Source: Azotobacter chroococcum (lineage in GTDB: Bacteria; Pseudomonadota; Gammaproteobacteria; Pseudomonadales; Pseudomonadaceae). Taken from it: 64,000 nt of DNA. The notes beneath the pieces are model-generated. The model worked only from the letters and a program-made list of their open reading frames with translations. It was not told the DNA's origin and searched no databases. The stretch is from the NCBI RefSeq assembly GCF_004339665.1, contig NZ_SMMU01000006.1:114714-178713 (forward strand), in the 5' to 3' direction. Each line of letters begins with the position of its first letter. The stretch's first letter is position 1. This document shows positions 53,185 through 62,006 of this stretch, piece after piece. The translations under genes were made by a program, and so were the position numbers.

Positions 53185-54895
53185 GAATCAAGACCAGATG
53201 ACCTTAGCCCTTCCAGAGGATACGCCGCTGGAGCCAGCAAGAGCGCTCGATGAGCCGATCCAAGTGGTGGATCTCTTCGCTGGTCCCGGAGGCCTGGGAG
53301 AGGGCTTTTCGTCGGCCGGAGGTGGCAAGAGCTTCGAGATCATCGTTTCAGCCGAAATGGATCCCAAGGCATGGGAAACCTTGCGGCTGAGAGCCTTCTA
53401 TCGGCTGCTCAGGAAGAAGATGCCTGATCGGCTGTTCGAGTACTACAGCTACTGCAACAGCCCGTCAGCGACCGGAGGCTTCACCCCCTCGGCGATTACC
53501 CTGCCGCTCTGGGAGGAGGCTGCCGAGGAAGCCAAGTGCATAACCCTGGGTAGTGATCTGGGCAACGACATCCTGGACAAGGCTCTGGATGAGAGGTTGG
53601 ACGGCAATCGCCCATGGGTGCTGATCGGTGGTCCGCCCTGTCAGGCCTATTCGATAGTCGGTCGTGCCCGCAATCAGGCAAAGGCCGACTACAAGGCCGA
53701 GGACGATCATCGACATTTCCTCTACAAGGAATACCTCCGGATCATCCGGGAGCGGCAGCCCACAGTCTTCGTGATGGAGAACGTGAAGGGCATTCTTTCC
53801 GCGAAGGTCAATGACCAGCGGATTTTCTCCAACATTCTGAGAGATCTTTCTGATCCGCATCAGGCCCTTCACAAAGGGGGGAGTGGCAAGCAGTACCGCA
53901 TCTACTCGCTCGCAACCGGCGCATCGTTCGGCCCGGGTGACGACGTGGACAAGATCGACCCCAAGACATTCATCCTCAAGGCCGAGGACTACGGCATTCC
54001 TCAGGCAAGACACCGTGTCATTCTGCTGGGTATTGCTACGGACAGTCTCCCTGCCTCGGCGAACCTGATCACCTTGCGCAAGGAGGCGTCAAGGGTGTCT
54101 GTCGGTCAGGTCCTTAGTGGCCTGCCGAAGCTGCGCAGCACGCTGACGAAAATGGCTGACAGCCAAGATGGCTGGAGCACTGTAGTGCGGGCGCAGCTCG
54201 AGTATCTCTGTAACGAGATTGATCCTGTGAATGCGGGCATGTGGGCAGAGCTGAACAAACTGTGGAGCCACTTTGGGGCCCCCAAAAGTCCGGGGGGGCG
54301 GCGAGTGAAAAGAGCCGCTGGAAAGGAAGATGGCACCACAGGTATCGAGCAGCTGGATGACTGGTATCTGGATGAGAATCTGGATTACTGGCTGAACCAT
54401 GAAGCACGGGGGCATATGCCTTCGGATCTTCGCCGCTATCTGTATGCCGCCGTCTACGCACAGGCGCACGAAACTTCGCCCAAGGGGCACAAGGAGTTTG
54501 CCTTGGAAGGTCTTGCTCCCGATCATAAGAATTGGAAGAGCGGAAAGTTCAGTGATCGTTTCAGGGTGCAGATGCAGGGGATGCCAGCCACGACGATCAC
54601 CAGCCACATTTCAAAGGATGGGCATTACTTCATCCATTACGACCCCTGCCAATGCCGTAGTCTGACCGTCCGTGAGGCTGCCCGTCTTCAGACCTTCCCG
54701 GATAACTACTTCTTCCAAGGTAACAGGACAGAGCAATTTCACCAGGTTGGCAATGCAGTGCCCCCTCTGCTTGCATCCCGGATTGCTGCGGTTGTCTTCA
54801 GGGTCATGTTCGAGAGGGTTGACGCATATGACAGGAGGGACAGCCGGCTTGCTGAGATAGGAGGAGAGCTGTTAGAGCCTCAACTGGTAGTCTGA
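53177..54895 (+). CDS. DNA (cytosine-5-)-methyltransferase
   Basis: 572 residues from 53177, or 570 from a second ATG at 53183. C5-methylase motifs appear in order: motif I VVDLFAGPGGLGEGF (about 30-45), motif IV GGPPCQAYS with the catalytic Cys (about 152-160), motif VI MENVKGI (about 200), motif VIII QARHR (about 275) and motif X QVGNAVPP (about 523). The target-recognition segment (about 300-480) is long, so its recognition site is probably not the Dcm site. It is the modification partner of the nuclease operon. Start codons of this gene and of vsr lie within the same 8 bases on opposite strands. Confidence 0.95.
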   Translation: MSMNQDQMTLALPEDTPLEPARALDEPIQVVDLFAGPGGLGEGFSSAGGGKSFEIIVSAEMDPKAWETLRLRAFYRLLRKKMPDRLFEYYSYCNSPSATGGFTPSAITLPLWEEAAEEAKCITLGSDLGNDILDKALDERLDGNRPWVLIGGPPCQAYSIVGRARNQAKADYKAEDDHRHFLYKEYLRIIRERQPTVFVMENVKGILSAKVNDQRIFSNILRDLSDPHQALHKGGSGKQYRIYSLATGASFGPGDDVDKIDPKTFILKAEDYGIPQARHRVILLGIATDSLPASANLITLRKEASRVSVGQVLSGLPKLRSTLTKMADSQDGWSTVVRAQLEYLCNEIDPVNAGMWAELNKLWSHFGAPKSPGGRRVKRAAGKEDGTTGIEQLDDWYLDENLDYWLNHEARGHMPSDLRRYLYAAVYAQAHETSPKGHKEFALEGLAPDHKNWKSGKFSDRFRVQMQGMPATTITSHISKDGHYFIHYDPCQCRSLTVREAARLQTFPDNYFFQGNRTEQFHQVGNAVPPLLASRIAAVVFRVMFERVDAYDRRDSRLAEIGGELLEPQLVV

Positions 54896-54910
54896 AATAG
54901 CTCATAATTT

Positions 54911-55522
<612 letters not shown>

Positions 55523-55538
55523 CTATGGAGGAGGTTGT

Positions 55539-55877
55539 ATGGAGAGGACCCGCCGGCTCGGAAAACGGGTCGGTCGCTCGGTGTACCTGCATCGAGCGGC
55601 CCTACCGCTGCTTACCGACGATTTGCAGGCCAAAGTCTCCGCTACCGCCAAGGCCGCGGATTGGCAGGTGGAGCGTCGTCCGGCTGGAGGATGGTGGGCC
55701 GGCTGGTTGAGATTGACGGTGCTGTATCCTGCCGGAGCTTCAGGCTGCCTCCATCCGCCGATTCTTCACTACAAGGAGCTCTTGCTCCCGCCAGGCTATC
55801 CGTGGGTGTCCGAATTTGCTTCCCTGAGTGCAGCGCTTGAGGCTAAAGGCTTGTTCGTCGACAGAACCGAGCCTTGA
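55539..55877 (+). CDS. Hypothetical protein between IS relics
   Basis: 112 residues, with a GGAGGAGG ribosome-binding site 6 bases before the ATG. The N terminus is basic (MERTRRLGKRVGRSVYLHRAALPLL). The middle is Trp-rich (ADWQVERRPAGGWWAGWLRL) and the C-terminal half contains HPPILHYKELLLPPGYPW. No family is recognised and there is no membrane segment or signal. It is flanked by an IS21 relic and an IS4 relic, so it could be a passenger of one of them. The composition and good RBS favour a real gene. Confidence 0.5.
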   Translation: MERTRRLGKRVGRSVYLHRAALPLLTDDLQAKVSATAKAADWQVERRPAGGWWAGWLRLTVLYPAGASGCLHPPILHYKELLLPPGYPWVSEFASLSAALEAKGLFVDRTEP

Positions 55878-55887
55878 CGGCTTGGAA

Positions 55888-56365
55888 CTAGGGCCGCCGG
55901 AAGCCGGCATCGGTGACCGGGGTGGGCGTGCAGCCTACCGGCAACATCGTCGCCAAGATCTCGAGCAGACGTTTCTGACAACGCGGGCAGCCCTCGCGCG
56001 GATGGACGACTTCACAGACCGGCAGCGAGCGTCCGGCCAGCCGGATCGCGGCGCGCAGCAGGAACAGCTTGCCGGCGGCATCGATCGGCGACCAGTCCAC
56101 CAGGATCGACGGATGCTTGGATGCTTGAGTGACCCCAGCAGGGCGCGGAGCATGGCCCAGTAGATCAACCCCCGCTCGGCCTGTAACTGCCGATTGCCGA
56201 GCAGGCGGTCGATTCGCTTGATCGCATGCTTGGGATAGGCAGAGCCGGGCAGGAAGCGCCCCAGCGCGGCCTTGCAGCAGGGCGGCCACCGCGGCCATCA
56301 GGACTTCGATGGATCGTGGGGAGTACCTAGGTGAAGGCATCGTGCAAGAATTGGATGGTCTGCAT
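55888..56365 (-). pseudogene. IS4-family transposase remnant
   Basis: An N-terminal start MQTIQFLHDAFT at 56365 is interrupted by a stop. Similarity resumes in another frame as VLMAAVAALLQGR, is broken again, and continues as ILVDWSPIDAAGKLFLLRAAIRLAGRSLP and HPREGCPRCQKRLLE up to TDAGFRRP. This is the first half of an IS4-type transposase containing the first catalytic Asp region (VDWSPID). The C-terminal half is absent. It cannot move by itself. Confidence 0.75.
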
Positions 56366-56685
56366 GGGGCTGAGGATGCTGTTTTTGTTTGGCAACAACC
56401 AACGTGCCCGCCCATATAGGCCTCTTCAAGCTCTATTTATTTGATTTTTTGGGAAAATTCCGGGCGGATTCTATTTTGTCCAGTGGTGTTGCTTACGGGG
56501 CTTGATATTTTATTGAGCATGTTGGCGACGCTATCGAGTGTTTCCTAGATTCTGTGCCTATCCGGTAACTGAACATGGTGTGGGATGGTTGTTTACTCTC
56601 TTTAAGATGTGCTTTCGGCCTCATTTCCAGATTCAAGAGGCGCCAAATGATCAGTGCTGTTGGGGCATTCAGTAGATGCTTAGTC
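56366..56685. other. AT-richer intergenic stretch, no gene seen
   Basis: Composition falls sharply here in comparison with the defence operon. There is no reading frame with family features. It contains the 3' flank of the GIY-YIG gene. Confidence 0.5.
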
Positions 56686-58098
56686 TCAACGTTGGGTGTT
56701 TTTATGAGTTTTGTGCTTTTCGGAGTTGACAGGCTTCTTGATATCTATCCTGTTTTTTCTAAGTCGGTATTTGGCGGCATCAATAGAGATTTTCCTAGTT
56801 CCTGATATGTATTCAGCTGCTAGTCGTCTGCTTTTGAATTTTATATCGTCGACAGTGATTGGTTTTGGTGTTGATCCGCCTGAGGTGCCTCCTGGCGAGA
56901 TATTGAATCCGTTAGGGACGAGAGTGTTAAATTTTTTTATCCATGAGCGCTCTTTTATTTCTAGGTCATGATTCATGGAGCCGTGGTCGATTACCTCTAT
57001 TGTGAACGCGTCTTGGCCAAATTTACGGATGGCTGCATGTAGTGAGTGCTCTGATTTTATGCTGTCTTTTGCAGCGCTTTCTACATGTCCCTTCCAGCGC
57101 ATTTCAAAGCTTTGAATCGTAATGCCAACATATTGTCTTCCGGTCTCTTTGTGTGTAACCAAGTATACAACTCCCTCAAGGCCTCCTAGGTTTGGCCTCT
57201 TTGTGAATGCCTCATCTGGGCTTATGCCTTTATTAATCCAGCGACTGATTGTCATTGTGCTGGCTGGTGGTTTCAGCTGGCGTGCTGCCTCTTCTAGGTT
57301 GGGGTATATTTTTCCAAATACTGTAATTAGGTTGATCTCTCTAGTGTTGCGTATATGGCCGTCGCTAAGTATTTTTTCTTCCGAGAGGCCGGCTTCTCGT
57401 CTTTTAAGGGTGCGCCAGTAGTTTATGTCGAGCGATCTGCACTTTTCCTTGAGTGATCTTTTGTGCGTGATGATTTTTGAGCACCGCGGGCATTTTGTTC
57501 CTCGCAAGTGGTTGGACGGTGCCTGCCAGAAATCGCCATGGGAGGGGCAAATGATCTTTCCTGGCTGGCTAGCTGTCACGTAAGTGAATTCGCTGTAGTC
57601 ATAATCGTTTCCGTGAGTTGCCTTGGCGTTAGTTATAAATGCTTCTGTTAGCTCTCTCGCAGAGCTGATGCTGCCTCGGAGATCTAGTGGTCCTGAAAGT
57701 TTGAGCGACTTGCATTTTGGACATCCAAGATGCCCCCGGATATGGTTGCGCCAGGCTTGGTTAAACCAGATCTCATGCTCTCTGCACTTGATCAGGACTT
57801 TTTCCCCTGATGCCGGTAGCTCGTCTATAGCGCTGTAGTCATAGCGATCTTCGAAACAGGCTTGAGCGCGTTTGATGAACTCAGCTTTCGATGTTTTCTG
57901 GGGCTCGAAATAACATTTTTTGCAGCCCGTTCCTTTGAGGTGGTGTCCCGGGAGAGTCGTGAAAATACCGTGTTTCGGGCAAATTATTTTTACTTTAAAT
58001 CGTGCTCCCTGGTACTCAAGGAGGCTGTAGTCGTAGCGGTCTCCATGGATGGTGTGAAATTCTTTTATTATTTGCTCATTTGTTTTCTTTTTAGGCAT
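56686..58098 (-). CDS. DUF723 zinc-ribbon repeats fused to a GIY-YIG nuclease domain
   Basis: 470 residues. Three repeats of a DUF723-like module, each with a [H/F]G-[DN]-x-YDYS start and an end such as HHLKGTGCKKC, HIRGHLGCPKC or HLRGTKCPRC, occupy about residues 9-205. Each carries two Cys-containing ends fitting a zinc ribbon. A GIY-YIG nuclease domain begins at about residue 312 (GVVYLVTHKETGRQYVGIT) with the later Arg in FEMRWKGH. The C terminus has a NUMOD-like basic helix region. This layout is typical of phage-borne, homing-type or free-standing nucleases. The gene is AT-rich against its neighbours and so recently acquired. Whether it homes or acts in defence is unknown. Confidence 0.8.
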   Translation of the reverse strand: MPKKKTNEQIIKEFHTIHGDRYDYSLLEYQGARFKVKIICPKHGIFTTLPGHHLKGTGCKKCYFEPQKTSKAEFIKRAQACFEDRYDYSAIDELPASGEKVLIKCREHEIWFNQAWRNHIRGHLGCPKCKSLKLSGPLDLRGSISSARELTEAFITNAKATHGNDYDYSEFTYVTASQPGKIICPSHGDFWQAPSNHLRGTKCPRCSKIITHKRSLKEKCRSLDINYWRTLKRREAGLSEEKILSDGHIRNTREINLITVFGKIYPNLEEAARQLKPPASTMTISRWINKGISPDEAFTKRPNLGGLEGVVYLVTHKETGRQYVGITIQSFEMRWKGHVESAAKDSIKSEHSLHAAIRKFGQDAFTIEVIDHGSMNHDLEIKERSWIKKFNTLVPNGFNISPGGTSGGSTPKPITVDDIKFKSRRLAAEYISGTRKISIDAAKYRLRKNRIDIKKPVNSEKHKTHKNTQR

Positions 58099-58330
58099 TT
58101 CTTGCTCTCTTGTTCTTGTATTTGTGGTTTTGTAGGGGTTGGTGTGTTTTGAGGTTAGTGTTGATTTTTATTTTTTGAAATAATGTTTCTTCATATTTTT
58201 TTCTGATTTTTGAGCTCTTGGTTACATCTTCTAATTAGTTAGTTATTTGCTTGGCGGGGTTGCCGGAGTGGCTTTCTAGTTGGTGGCTCTACTGTGGTTG
58301 CATTCGATTGTGAGCTTGAGGCTTGCGCTG

Positions 58331-58374
58331 ATGGATGTCTTGGAGATCTCAATGAAGATCTCCAAGACATCCAT
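58331..58374. repeat. Perfect 19-bp inverted repeat
   Basis: ATGGATGTCTTGGAGATCT (58331-58349) is matched exactly in reverse complement at 58356-58374, with a 6-base loop. It is longer than needed for a terminator and has no T-run on either side. It lies between the divergent GIY-YIG start and the RHH stop. The interval 58099-58387 otherwise has no gene. Confidence 0.7.
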
Positions 58375-58387
58375 GTCATTAGAGCGG

Positions 58388-58618
58388 TTATCGCGGCTCG
58401 TTAAAGATGCCAGTCACTCGCCCGACGGCCGCCAGTTCGTGTTCTTCGTTCTCTCGGACGAGCCCTATGGATAAGCCCTTCTGCTTTTCCCGATCCGCTA
58501 TCGCCAGTAGTGCAAGCGCTCGGCGCATGGCTTCTGCTTTTGTAATTCCATTACGCCTAGCGAAAGAGCTGAGGAAGTCGTTGATTTCATCCGACAGGGT
58601 CAGGGTCATCTGAGGCAT
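58388..58618 (-). CDS. Ribbon-helix-helix DNA-binding protein
   Basis: 76 residues. The N-terminal beta strand PQMTLTLSDEINDFLSSFARRNGITKAEAMRRALALLAIAD matches the RHH (CopG/Arc-like) fold. The acidic C terminus might bind a partner. AAGGAG lies 7 bases before the ATG. RHH proteins of this size are often antitoxins or plasmid/ICE repressors. No toxin gene is adjacent, so the role is open. Confidence 0.7.
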   Translation of the reverse strand: MPQMTLTLSDEINDFLSSFARRNGITKAEAMRRALALLAIADREKQKGLSIGLVRENEEHELAAVGRVTGIFNEPR

Positions 58619-59349
58619 GTTTGGTCTCCTTGCACAGGCTTGCCATTCATAGGTTGCGCTGATGTTATATGATAGCTGGTTGGCAGGGCTTGATGGTCTG
58701 TAGCTGCGAGTTCATGGTTGGCCATTAGGCGCGATGCTCTTTGTTTGCCACTGTCTCTATTCGAGATAAATGGGGTGGTGGCTTGTAGTTGTGCTAGTAG
58801 GTGGAGCTATGGTTCATGCTTGTGTAAGGAAAGTTTTCTGGAGCAACCGGACGAAGAGCATGAGATATGGTTTTCCCGTTTTCTTTACACTTGTCTCTTA
58901 CACTTTGGCTGAATCACTCTCATTGGTGTCTCGCTGAGTGGCTGTTTAGCACTTAACAAAACCGAAGCATTCGTTAACTTTCACTATTGGCTTAACTCCA
59001 ATGTTTTCATGGGTTGTCGGCCTTCTGAATCGCCAATTTGTCCAGTTAACAAGTAGTGAACAGTCTTACGGAATCTCTCTTGGCAGATAATTGCAGGCGC
59101 CTGCCGAGGGAAATTTTCTATCGAAAAGCTATCGTGGCCGGGAAAGTCTCTGTAAGCGTTTTAGAGAGCATTTCAAAGAGCATTTCAAGTCGACCCGCTA
59201 CCCTGGATATCTTGCGTATTCTGCGTGCAACCTGGGGCTTCTGCGTGCGTCTGGGCAGGTATCAGACGCTCGCCAGTTGTGCGATTTCATTTCGTGATCA
59301 GGTTTCGACCCTGATGGTAGTTCTGGCGGAGCGCTTGTCCGATGGCTTT
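58619..59349. other. Intergenic stretch, no gene seen
   Basis: 731 bases without a supported gene on either strand. A few short frames on the plus strand overlap the vapC gene in antisense and show no family features. The stretch is AT-richer than average and contains several short repeats such as GAGCATTTCAAAGAGCATTTCAA near 59164-59186. Confidence 0.5.
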
Positions 59350-59745
59350 TCAAGCCAGATAGCGCATTCCGGCCGTTTTGGCTGCCTTGCTGTCGAACGT
59401 CACGATGTATGCGCATTCGGCTGCGTTTGCGCAGCGTTCGATCAGGCAATCCGCGAAGTCGGCCTTCGCCTCGGAAAAGCGTCGCAGCGCCTGCCAGACG
59501 ATTTCAGCCTGTTCCACGATCAACTCCTTGGTGCGCAGTATCGTTTCCAGTACTGCGACGATTTCCGGCTTGGTGGACTGGTAGCAGGATTGAAGAACCC
59601 AGACCATCTCGACCACGGATACCAAGGTGATGAAGCCGGGAGACTCTACGGACAGCGACTCGATCAACTCCGAGGCCTTGGCTGACTGGGCGGGATCATC
59701 TTGGGCGACATAGCGGAGCAGGACGTTGGTATCCAGGCCGATCAC
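59350..59745 (-). CDS. vapC: VapC-type PIN-domain toxin ribonuclease
   Basis: 131 residues. The PIN acidic residues are visible in MIGLDTNVLLRYVAQDD (Asp5), VEMVWVL (Glu), AKADFADCLI (Asp) and VTFDSKAAK (Asp). It cleaves RNA, commonly initiator tRNA, when freed from its antitoxin. Its ATG overlaps the antitoxin stop by 4 bases. Confidence 0.92.
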   Translation of the reverse strand: MIGLDTNVLLRYVAQDDPAQSAKASELIESLSVESPGFITLVSVVEMVWVLQSCYQSTKPEIVAVLETILRTKELIVEQAEIVWQALRRFSEAKADFADCLIERCANAAECAYIVTFDSKAAKTAGMRYLA

Positions 59746-59984
59746 TTGGCTGCTGCTCCATGGGCAGCAATGGCCGCGTTCATGTCCTCGATGCTTACTG
59801 GCGCCGCCGGCTTGCGGATCATGCCCTTGAGGGACTGAACGGGCTGGGTGGCCGCCATGATGGCGTATTTGCCATCACCCAGATCGACGAACTCGATCCG
59901 GTCGCCGGTGCTCAGGCCTAGCGAGGTCCGCACCTGGGCGGGGATCGTGATTTGGCCTTTCGAGGTCAGGGTCGAGGTTGCCAT
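59742..59984 (-). CDS. vapB: AbrB/MazE-type antitoxin (VapB)
   Basis: 80 residues. The swapped-hairpin DNA-binding domain STLTSKGQITIPAQVRTSLGLSTGDRIEF is at the N terminus, and the C-terminal helices (PAAPVSIEDMNAAIAAHG) should block the VapC active site. AGGAG lies 7 bases before the ATG. The pair likely represses its own promoter between 59985 and 60050. Confidence 0.92.
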   Translation of the reverse strand: MATSTLTSKGQITIPAQVRTSLGLSTGDRIEFVDLGDGKYAIMAATQPVQSLKGMIRKPAAPVSIEDMNAAIAAHGAAAK

Positions 59985-60163
59985 AGGGCTCTCCTGGTAG
60001 ATGTTAGTGTTCCTTACATTAAGGTAAGGGGTTGTTGAGGATCAAGCTCTACCGCCATGCACTGCTCCTATGCATGGCACTCTGTTCGTCTCGCTGTACT
60101 GCTTTCTGTAGAGAGGCTGGTACTTTTTATGCCCAGTAGGGCGCTCTTGGAGGGGGCACCGCC

Positions 60164-60448
60164 ATGCCGCATCCCATGCTTGCCAACGTCGTTGCGTCTG
60201 TCACTGAGTTAAAGAAAGACCCCGTGGGTACCGTCGAGGCTGGCTGCGGCGAAGTCATGGCTGTCCTGAACCGCAACGAGCCGGCGTTCTACTGTGTTCC
60301 AGCTGCCCGTTACGAAGCATTGCTGGATTATATCGACGACCTGGAGCTGGCCATGGTGGTCAAGGAGCGCCTCAAGACAAGCGAGCCGACTGTCAGTGCC
60401 AAGATCGTTGGCGGTAATGTTGTGTTCGAGGACGACGAGGAAGTCTGA
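60164..60448 (+). CDS. Phd/YefM-family antitoxin (StbD-like), apparently orphan
   Basis: 94 residues. The N-terminal Phd fold shows NVVASVTELKKDPVGTVEAG and VMAVLNRNEPAFYCVPAARYEALLDYIDDLEL, closest to StbD/YefM-type repressors. GGAGG stands 10 bases before the ATG. A RelE/StbE-type toxin would be expected right after the stop, but no such frame is present in the following 700 bases. It may be an anti-addiction gene or the remnant of a lost toxin-antitoxin pair. Confidence 0.8.
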   Translation: MPHPMLANVVASVTELKKDPVGTVEAGCGEVMAVLNRNEPAFYCVPAARYEALLDYIDDLELAMVVKERLKTSEPTVSAKIVGGNVVFEDDEEV

Positions 60449-61056
60449 GATAAAGGCGCTTGTGTAAGGATCGAATTTCGAGCGCCTATACCACCGGCAG
60501 GTTTGTCCTGTGTAAGGACTGGTTTTGTATTTGATCGCAGTTTGGAACATGTAGGGTCTGTATATAGGAAACCTACCTAAGACTTTGACAGTTCATGTCA
60601 TAGGGCAATTTTTCAAAATTGCACCGCTGTTCTTATACTGTCCGGCGCCTGGTTGTTTATCTGCCAAGTTTAGTCAAGAGACTTGCTTGAATAACAAGTG
60701 GTGCGCACTGCTATCTCGATCTTGCTATGTTGGCAGTCATATCTTGATCCGTGGTTTGCTGTTCAACAACCATAACGTCCCTGTACGGCTGGGCATCTCA
60801 ATGATGGAGACCGTCTGTGACAGCTAGCGAGGCGAGGTGCTTTCATGGGGCATAGCACCGCTTGATGCCATAACTCCCACAACTACATCCATGAAGCTGC
60901 ACTGGTAATGGGTATCCATCAAATTCGATTGACGCCCATGCCAACACGCCGCTAATATTTAACCAACGCATATGGTTAACCATGTGCCTACCTTCCGAGG
61001 CCCGCTTGCGAGAAATCGCTGCGGGCTTTCGTGTTTCTGGCATACGGAAATCCTCG
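60449..61056. other. Intergenic stretch, no gene seen
   Basis: About 600 bases with no supported gene. It has short frames only and none resembles the missing toxin partner. Confidence 0.5.
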
Positions 61057-61125
61057 CGGCATTTTGGTCTGCAAGGCGTGATGCGCGGCAAACCGGTCAA
61101 GACCACGGCCAGCGAGATCACTCAC
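61057..61125 (+). mobile_element. Short IS3-family orfB relic
   Basis: One frame encodes FGLQGVMRGKPVKTTASEI. It resembles the segment before the DDE domain in IS3-group transposases (GLQGVxRGKPVRTT) but is cut off on both sides. It contains no catalytic residues and no terminal repeats are seen. Confidence 0.4.
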
Positions 61126-61155
61126 ACCAAGGGGCCTCCAGAATCCCGGGGCGGT

Positions 61156-61494
61156 TCACTGTTTCAGGTCGTCCGGTAAGCGTGGCCAAGTAGGTAGCAG
61201 TAGGCGGTTGGCGTATCTGGATGCTTGTTCTTCTCGATCCAAGTTTTCAGCGATGAGGAGTTCCAGTGTTTCAGGAGTCAGTGTTTCAGGGGAGAGGGGA
61301 TAGTTAGTTATATCTATAACTACGTGGGCTCTCTGGGTGGCTATGTGCAAGTCGATCAGAGAGCTTGCTATTGCTCGCGTGAAGCGACGTTTGGGTTGTC
61401 CCTTTCGGGTACTGGATCGGTGCAAAATGTGCTTTTCTGCGACAGCTTCCGGGTGCAAAATTTGCACTTGCCCGTCGAGGTCTTGATCGTTCAT
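61156..61494 (-). CDS. Hypothetical protein
   Basis: 112 residues, basic in the first half (RSSTRKGQPKRRFTRAIASS), with a Leu/Glu-rich helical end (TPETLELLIAENLDREEQASRYANRLLL). No family is recognised and the ribosome-binding site is weak. The DNA of codons 10-14 contains a 15-base palindrome, GTGCAAAATTTGCAC (61453-61467), with a partial second copy 33 bases away, so it may double as an operator region. It may or may not be expressed. Confidence 0.4.
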   Translation of the reverse strand: MNDQDLDGQVQILHPEAVAEKHILHRSSTRKGQPKRRFTRAIASSLIDLHIATQRAHVVIDITNYPLSPETLTPETLELLIAENLDREEQASRYANRLLLPTWPRLPDDLKQ

Positions 61495-61661
61495 TTGAGT
61501 CTCGAAACAAACTGGGGGCGCATTGTTGATGCTGGTAGGGGCTGATGCGTCTTATGGCCGTCCATCAGAAGACGGCCTTCGAACGCTGCAACCCCGATCA
61601 GCACGTTGTTGCATCAGCGCTGACAATACTGTTGTTTGTCAGCGCTGAGGGCTGGTACTGA

Positions 61662-61895
61662 TTAGGCGACTGATGGGTAGTCATCCCGGTTCTGTCCAAG
61701 GCGTTCGCTGATCCACTGATCAACGGCCCTGGAGTCCCAGCCTACGGCACGCAGGCCCAGTTTGATCGCTTTGGGGAAACGACCTTCCTTCATCAGGTTG
61801 TAAAGGTGGGAGCACTTGAAGCCTGTGCGGCGCTCCACCTCGGGGAGTCGAATGATGCGGCGTTCGTGGGTAGTGGTGGTGGTTGAGTTTGCCAT
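61662..61895 (-). CDS. AlpA-family phage-type transcriptional regulator
   Basis: 77 residues. A MerR-like winged helix is seen as IIRLPEVERRTGFKCSHLYNLMKEGRFPKAIKLGLRAVGWDSRAVDQWI, the AlpA/prophage CP4-57 signature. AlpA-type proteins activate integrase or excisionase genes of P4-like islands. The ATG at 61895 has AGGAG 8 bases upstream; an ATG two codons earlier is too close to it. It lies in the same orientation as the integrase at the island's right end. Confidence 0.88.
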   Translation of the reverse strand: MANSTTTTTHERRIIRLPEVERRTGFKCSHLYNLMKEGRFPKAIKLGLRAVGWDSRAVDQWISERLGQNRDDYPSVA

Positions 61896-62006
61896 TGCCA
61901 TGTCTCCTAAGCGCTCTCTGGCGCACAGTGGATTTCATGGCTGGCATTCAACCGAGGAATACTATGGAAAGCATCGCATTTGCGAAAATCGGCACCGCAT
62001 CTGCGG

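Noticed and set aside
59056..59685. 209-codon plus-strand frame over the vapC region
   Set aside because: Opposite a clear PIN-domain toxin in an operon with its antitoxin; no family features.
60585..60827. 80-codon frame after the orphan antitoxin as a possible toxin
   Set aside because: Not in the expected position, no RelE/ParE features and no ribosome site.
61453..61467. Palindrome GTGCAAAATTTGCAC as a regulator site
   Set aside because: It lies inside a weak hypothetical gene and the partial second copy is poorly conserved; mentioned only under that gene.
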